Assembly (NCBI RefSeq): GCF_003287455.1
Contig: NZ_PRLC01000017.1
Coordinates: forward strand, 1 to 62,597
Direction of reading: 5' to 3'
DNA length: 62,597 nt
Source: Faecalibacterium hattorii
Lineage (GTDB): Bacteria; Bacillota; Clostridia; Oscillospirales; Ruminococcaceae
Made by a program: the position numbers and the translations under genes. This document shows, piece after piece, positions 61,607-62,597 of this stretch (position 1 is its first letter; every line of letters starts with the position of its first letter). The notes beneath the pieces are model-generated. The model ran no database searches and had not been told where the DNA came from. It saw nothing but the letters and a program-made list of their open reading frames with translations.

Positions 61607-62281
61607 ATGATCACGGAGAACACGGAGCGCAGTGCGTTCATTGAGCAGAATCTGGGGCTGGTGCATTCCTGCGCCGGGCGCTTCCGGGGCAGAGGCATTG
61701 AATACGACGACCTGTACAGCGCGGGCTGCATGGGGCTGGTCAAGGCTTACGATGCCTTTGACCCGGCGCGGGGCGTCTGCTTTTCCACCTACGCGGTGCC
61801 GGTCATCCTCGGCGAGATCAAGAAGCTGTTCCGGGATGGGGGCACAGTTAAGGTGAGCCGCTCCCTAAAGGAACTGAATCTGCGGGTCAACGCGGCGCGG
61901 GAACATCACCGCAAGCTCTGCGGCACCGAGCCCACCCTTTCCCAACTGGCCGAGGAGCTGGGGGAGAGCGTGGAGAACATCACGCTGGCCGTACAGGCTG
62001 CCCAGCCCACCATCAGCCTAACCCCGGAGAACCGGGATGAGCCCGACCGTCAGATCGACATCCCCGTGGAATCCCCCGAAGAAGCGCTGGCCGACCGCAT
62101 CGGGCTGGCCGAGGTGCTGGAAAAGCTGCCGGAAGAGGATCAGCTGCTGATCCGGCTTCGTTTTTATGGGGGCAAGACCCAGAGCGAAACGGCGAAGCTC
62201 CTGCATACCACACAGGTGCAGATCTCCCGGCGGGAACGCAAGCTGCTCAAGCTTATGCGGGCAAAATTGCTGGAAGAGTAA
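61607..62281 (+). CDS. sigF: Forespore sigma factor SigF
   Basis: 224 residues. Region 2 (LVHSCAGRFRGRGIEYDDLYSAGCMGLVKAYDAFDP split by normal spacing; FSTYAVPVILGEIKKLFRD), region 3 (LGESVENIT) and region 4 (RLRFYGGKTQSETAKLL, QVQISRRERKLLKLM). Third gene of spoIIAA-spoIIAB-sigF. Position after the other two makes SigF more likely than SigG. RBS AAAGAGGG. Confidence 0.93.
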   Translation: MITENTERSAFIEQNLGLVHSCAGRFRGRGIEYDDLYSAGCMGLVKAYDAFDPARGVCFSTYAVPVILGEIKKLFRDGGTVKVSRSLKELNLRVNAAREHHRKLCGTEPTLSQLAEELGESVENITLAVQAAQPTISLTPENRDEPDRQIDIPVESPEEALADRIGLAEVLEKLPEEDQLLIRLRFYGGKTQSETAKLLHTTQVQISRRERKLLKLMRAKLLEE

Positions 62282-62319
62282 GAAAATTGGATTTTCTTGA
62301 AAAAAGTTGAAAAAAGCTC

Positions 62320-62348
62320 TTGCTTTTTGTCCGGGGCTGTGATAAAAT
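62320..62348 (+). promoter_or_regulatory. rRNA operon promoter P1
   Basis: TTGCTT (62320-62325) and TAAAAT (62343-62348), 17-base spacing. A CTGTCAG/CTGACAG hairpin follows at 62355-62376. Confidence 0.7.
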
Positions 62349-62459
62349 ACATTACTGTCAGGCGGACGTCTGACAGACAAATCTCAGCAAAAAACGGATG
62401 AAAAAGTACGAAGCTCGATGAGTTCTTCCGAGAATTTCAAAAACTTCTGAAAAAAGTGC

Positions 62460-62597
62460 TTGACATTCAAAACCAAATCTGGTAAAATGTTTAAGCTGTC
62501 AGCCGCCAAGGTTGAGAGACACAGGACCTTGAAAATTGAACAATATCGAAAAACTTGTAACGGAACCTATTTTCGTGTTGGAAAAACACGGTAAACA
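62460..62597 (+). promoter_or_regulatory. rRNA operon promoter P2 and leader
   Basis: TTGACA (62460-62465) and TAAAAT (62483-62488), 17-base spacing. The following AGGACCTTGAAAATTGAACAATA is typical of Firmicutes rrn leaders (cut to the part shown: CCTTGAAAATTGAACAATA). The 16S gene should begin shortly beyond the window. Confidence 0.75.

Overview
The window is GC-rich, densely coded DNA from a Gram-positive, low-redundancy Clostridia-type genome. The protein style points to Oscillospiraceae (Faecalibacterium / Subdoligranulum / Gemmiger-like): stand-alone MetH activation protein, T-box control of valS, a spoIIA operon, Clostridia-type REP repeats and YesM/AraC two-component systems. The genus is inferred from protein style only; no 16S rRNA sequence lies inside the window, although the promoters and leader of an rRNA operon are at its right end.

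Left part (1-11 kb). The tail of an IS3-family insertion sequence is followed by sulfur and methionine genes: metY on the minus strand, preceded by a cysteine-rich leader peptide and a terminator hairpin, and on the plus strand a split cobalamin methionine synthase (activation protein, then metH). Next comes accessory DNA: a radical SAM 'mobile pair' with its MarR regulator and a palindromic operator, a 52-residue membrane peptide, a large serine recombinase, a small DUF3784-like membrane protein, several palindromic repeats, and tRNA-Val(GAC).

11-29 kb. A TetR regulator is divergent from an MMPL/RND exporter and a secreted heptad-repeat protein. After a 2-hydroxyacid dehydrogenase comes one long nine-gene operon (16.9-28.7 kb) that joins a Gram-positive Pel-type exopolysaccharide system (PelD-like, PelE-like, PelA-like deacetylase, PelF, PelG) to a CotH kinase lipoprotein, a VTC polyphosphate-polymerase domain, a DUF4956 membrane protein and a DUF4832 glycoside-hydrolase-like protein. 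Genes overlap by a few bases throughout. This is the most interesting system in the window. A GGDEF diguanylate cyclase lies at 33.2 kb.

29-39 kb. serC-serA, a BlaI-type repressor with repeated half-sites, a palindromic MITE-like element, a 23S rRNA m5U methyltransferase and the diguanylate cyclase precede a second accessory island: truncated GntR, a ParE/RelB-type toxin-antitoxin pair, an AT-rich stand-alone ParA ATPase and an Mrr-type nuclease with a long coiled coil, then mobile-element debris and a possible structured RNA.

39-63 kb. A histidine kinase, response regulator and solute-binding protein sit upstream of a TRAP transporter (dctP-dctQ-dctM). Then follow a degenerate PfkB kinase, a MATE exporter, an AraC regulator, an MsmK-type ABC ATPase, hflX, a GNAT acetyltransferase, a second toxin-antitoxin pair, a fused homocysteine methyltransferase/methylene-THF reductase, T-box-valS-vanZ-folC, the sporulation operon spoIIAA-spoIIAB-sigF, and the rrn promoters. 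metY, metH with its activator and the methyltransferase/reductase fusion together cover homocysteine synthesis, its methylation and supply of methyl-THF.
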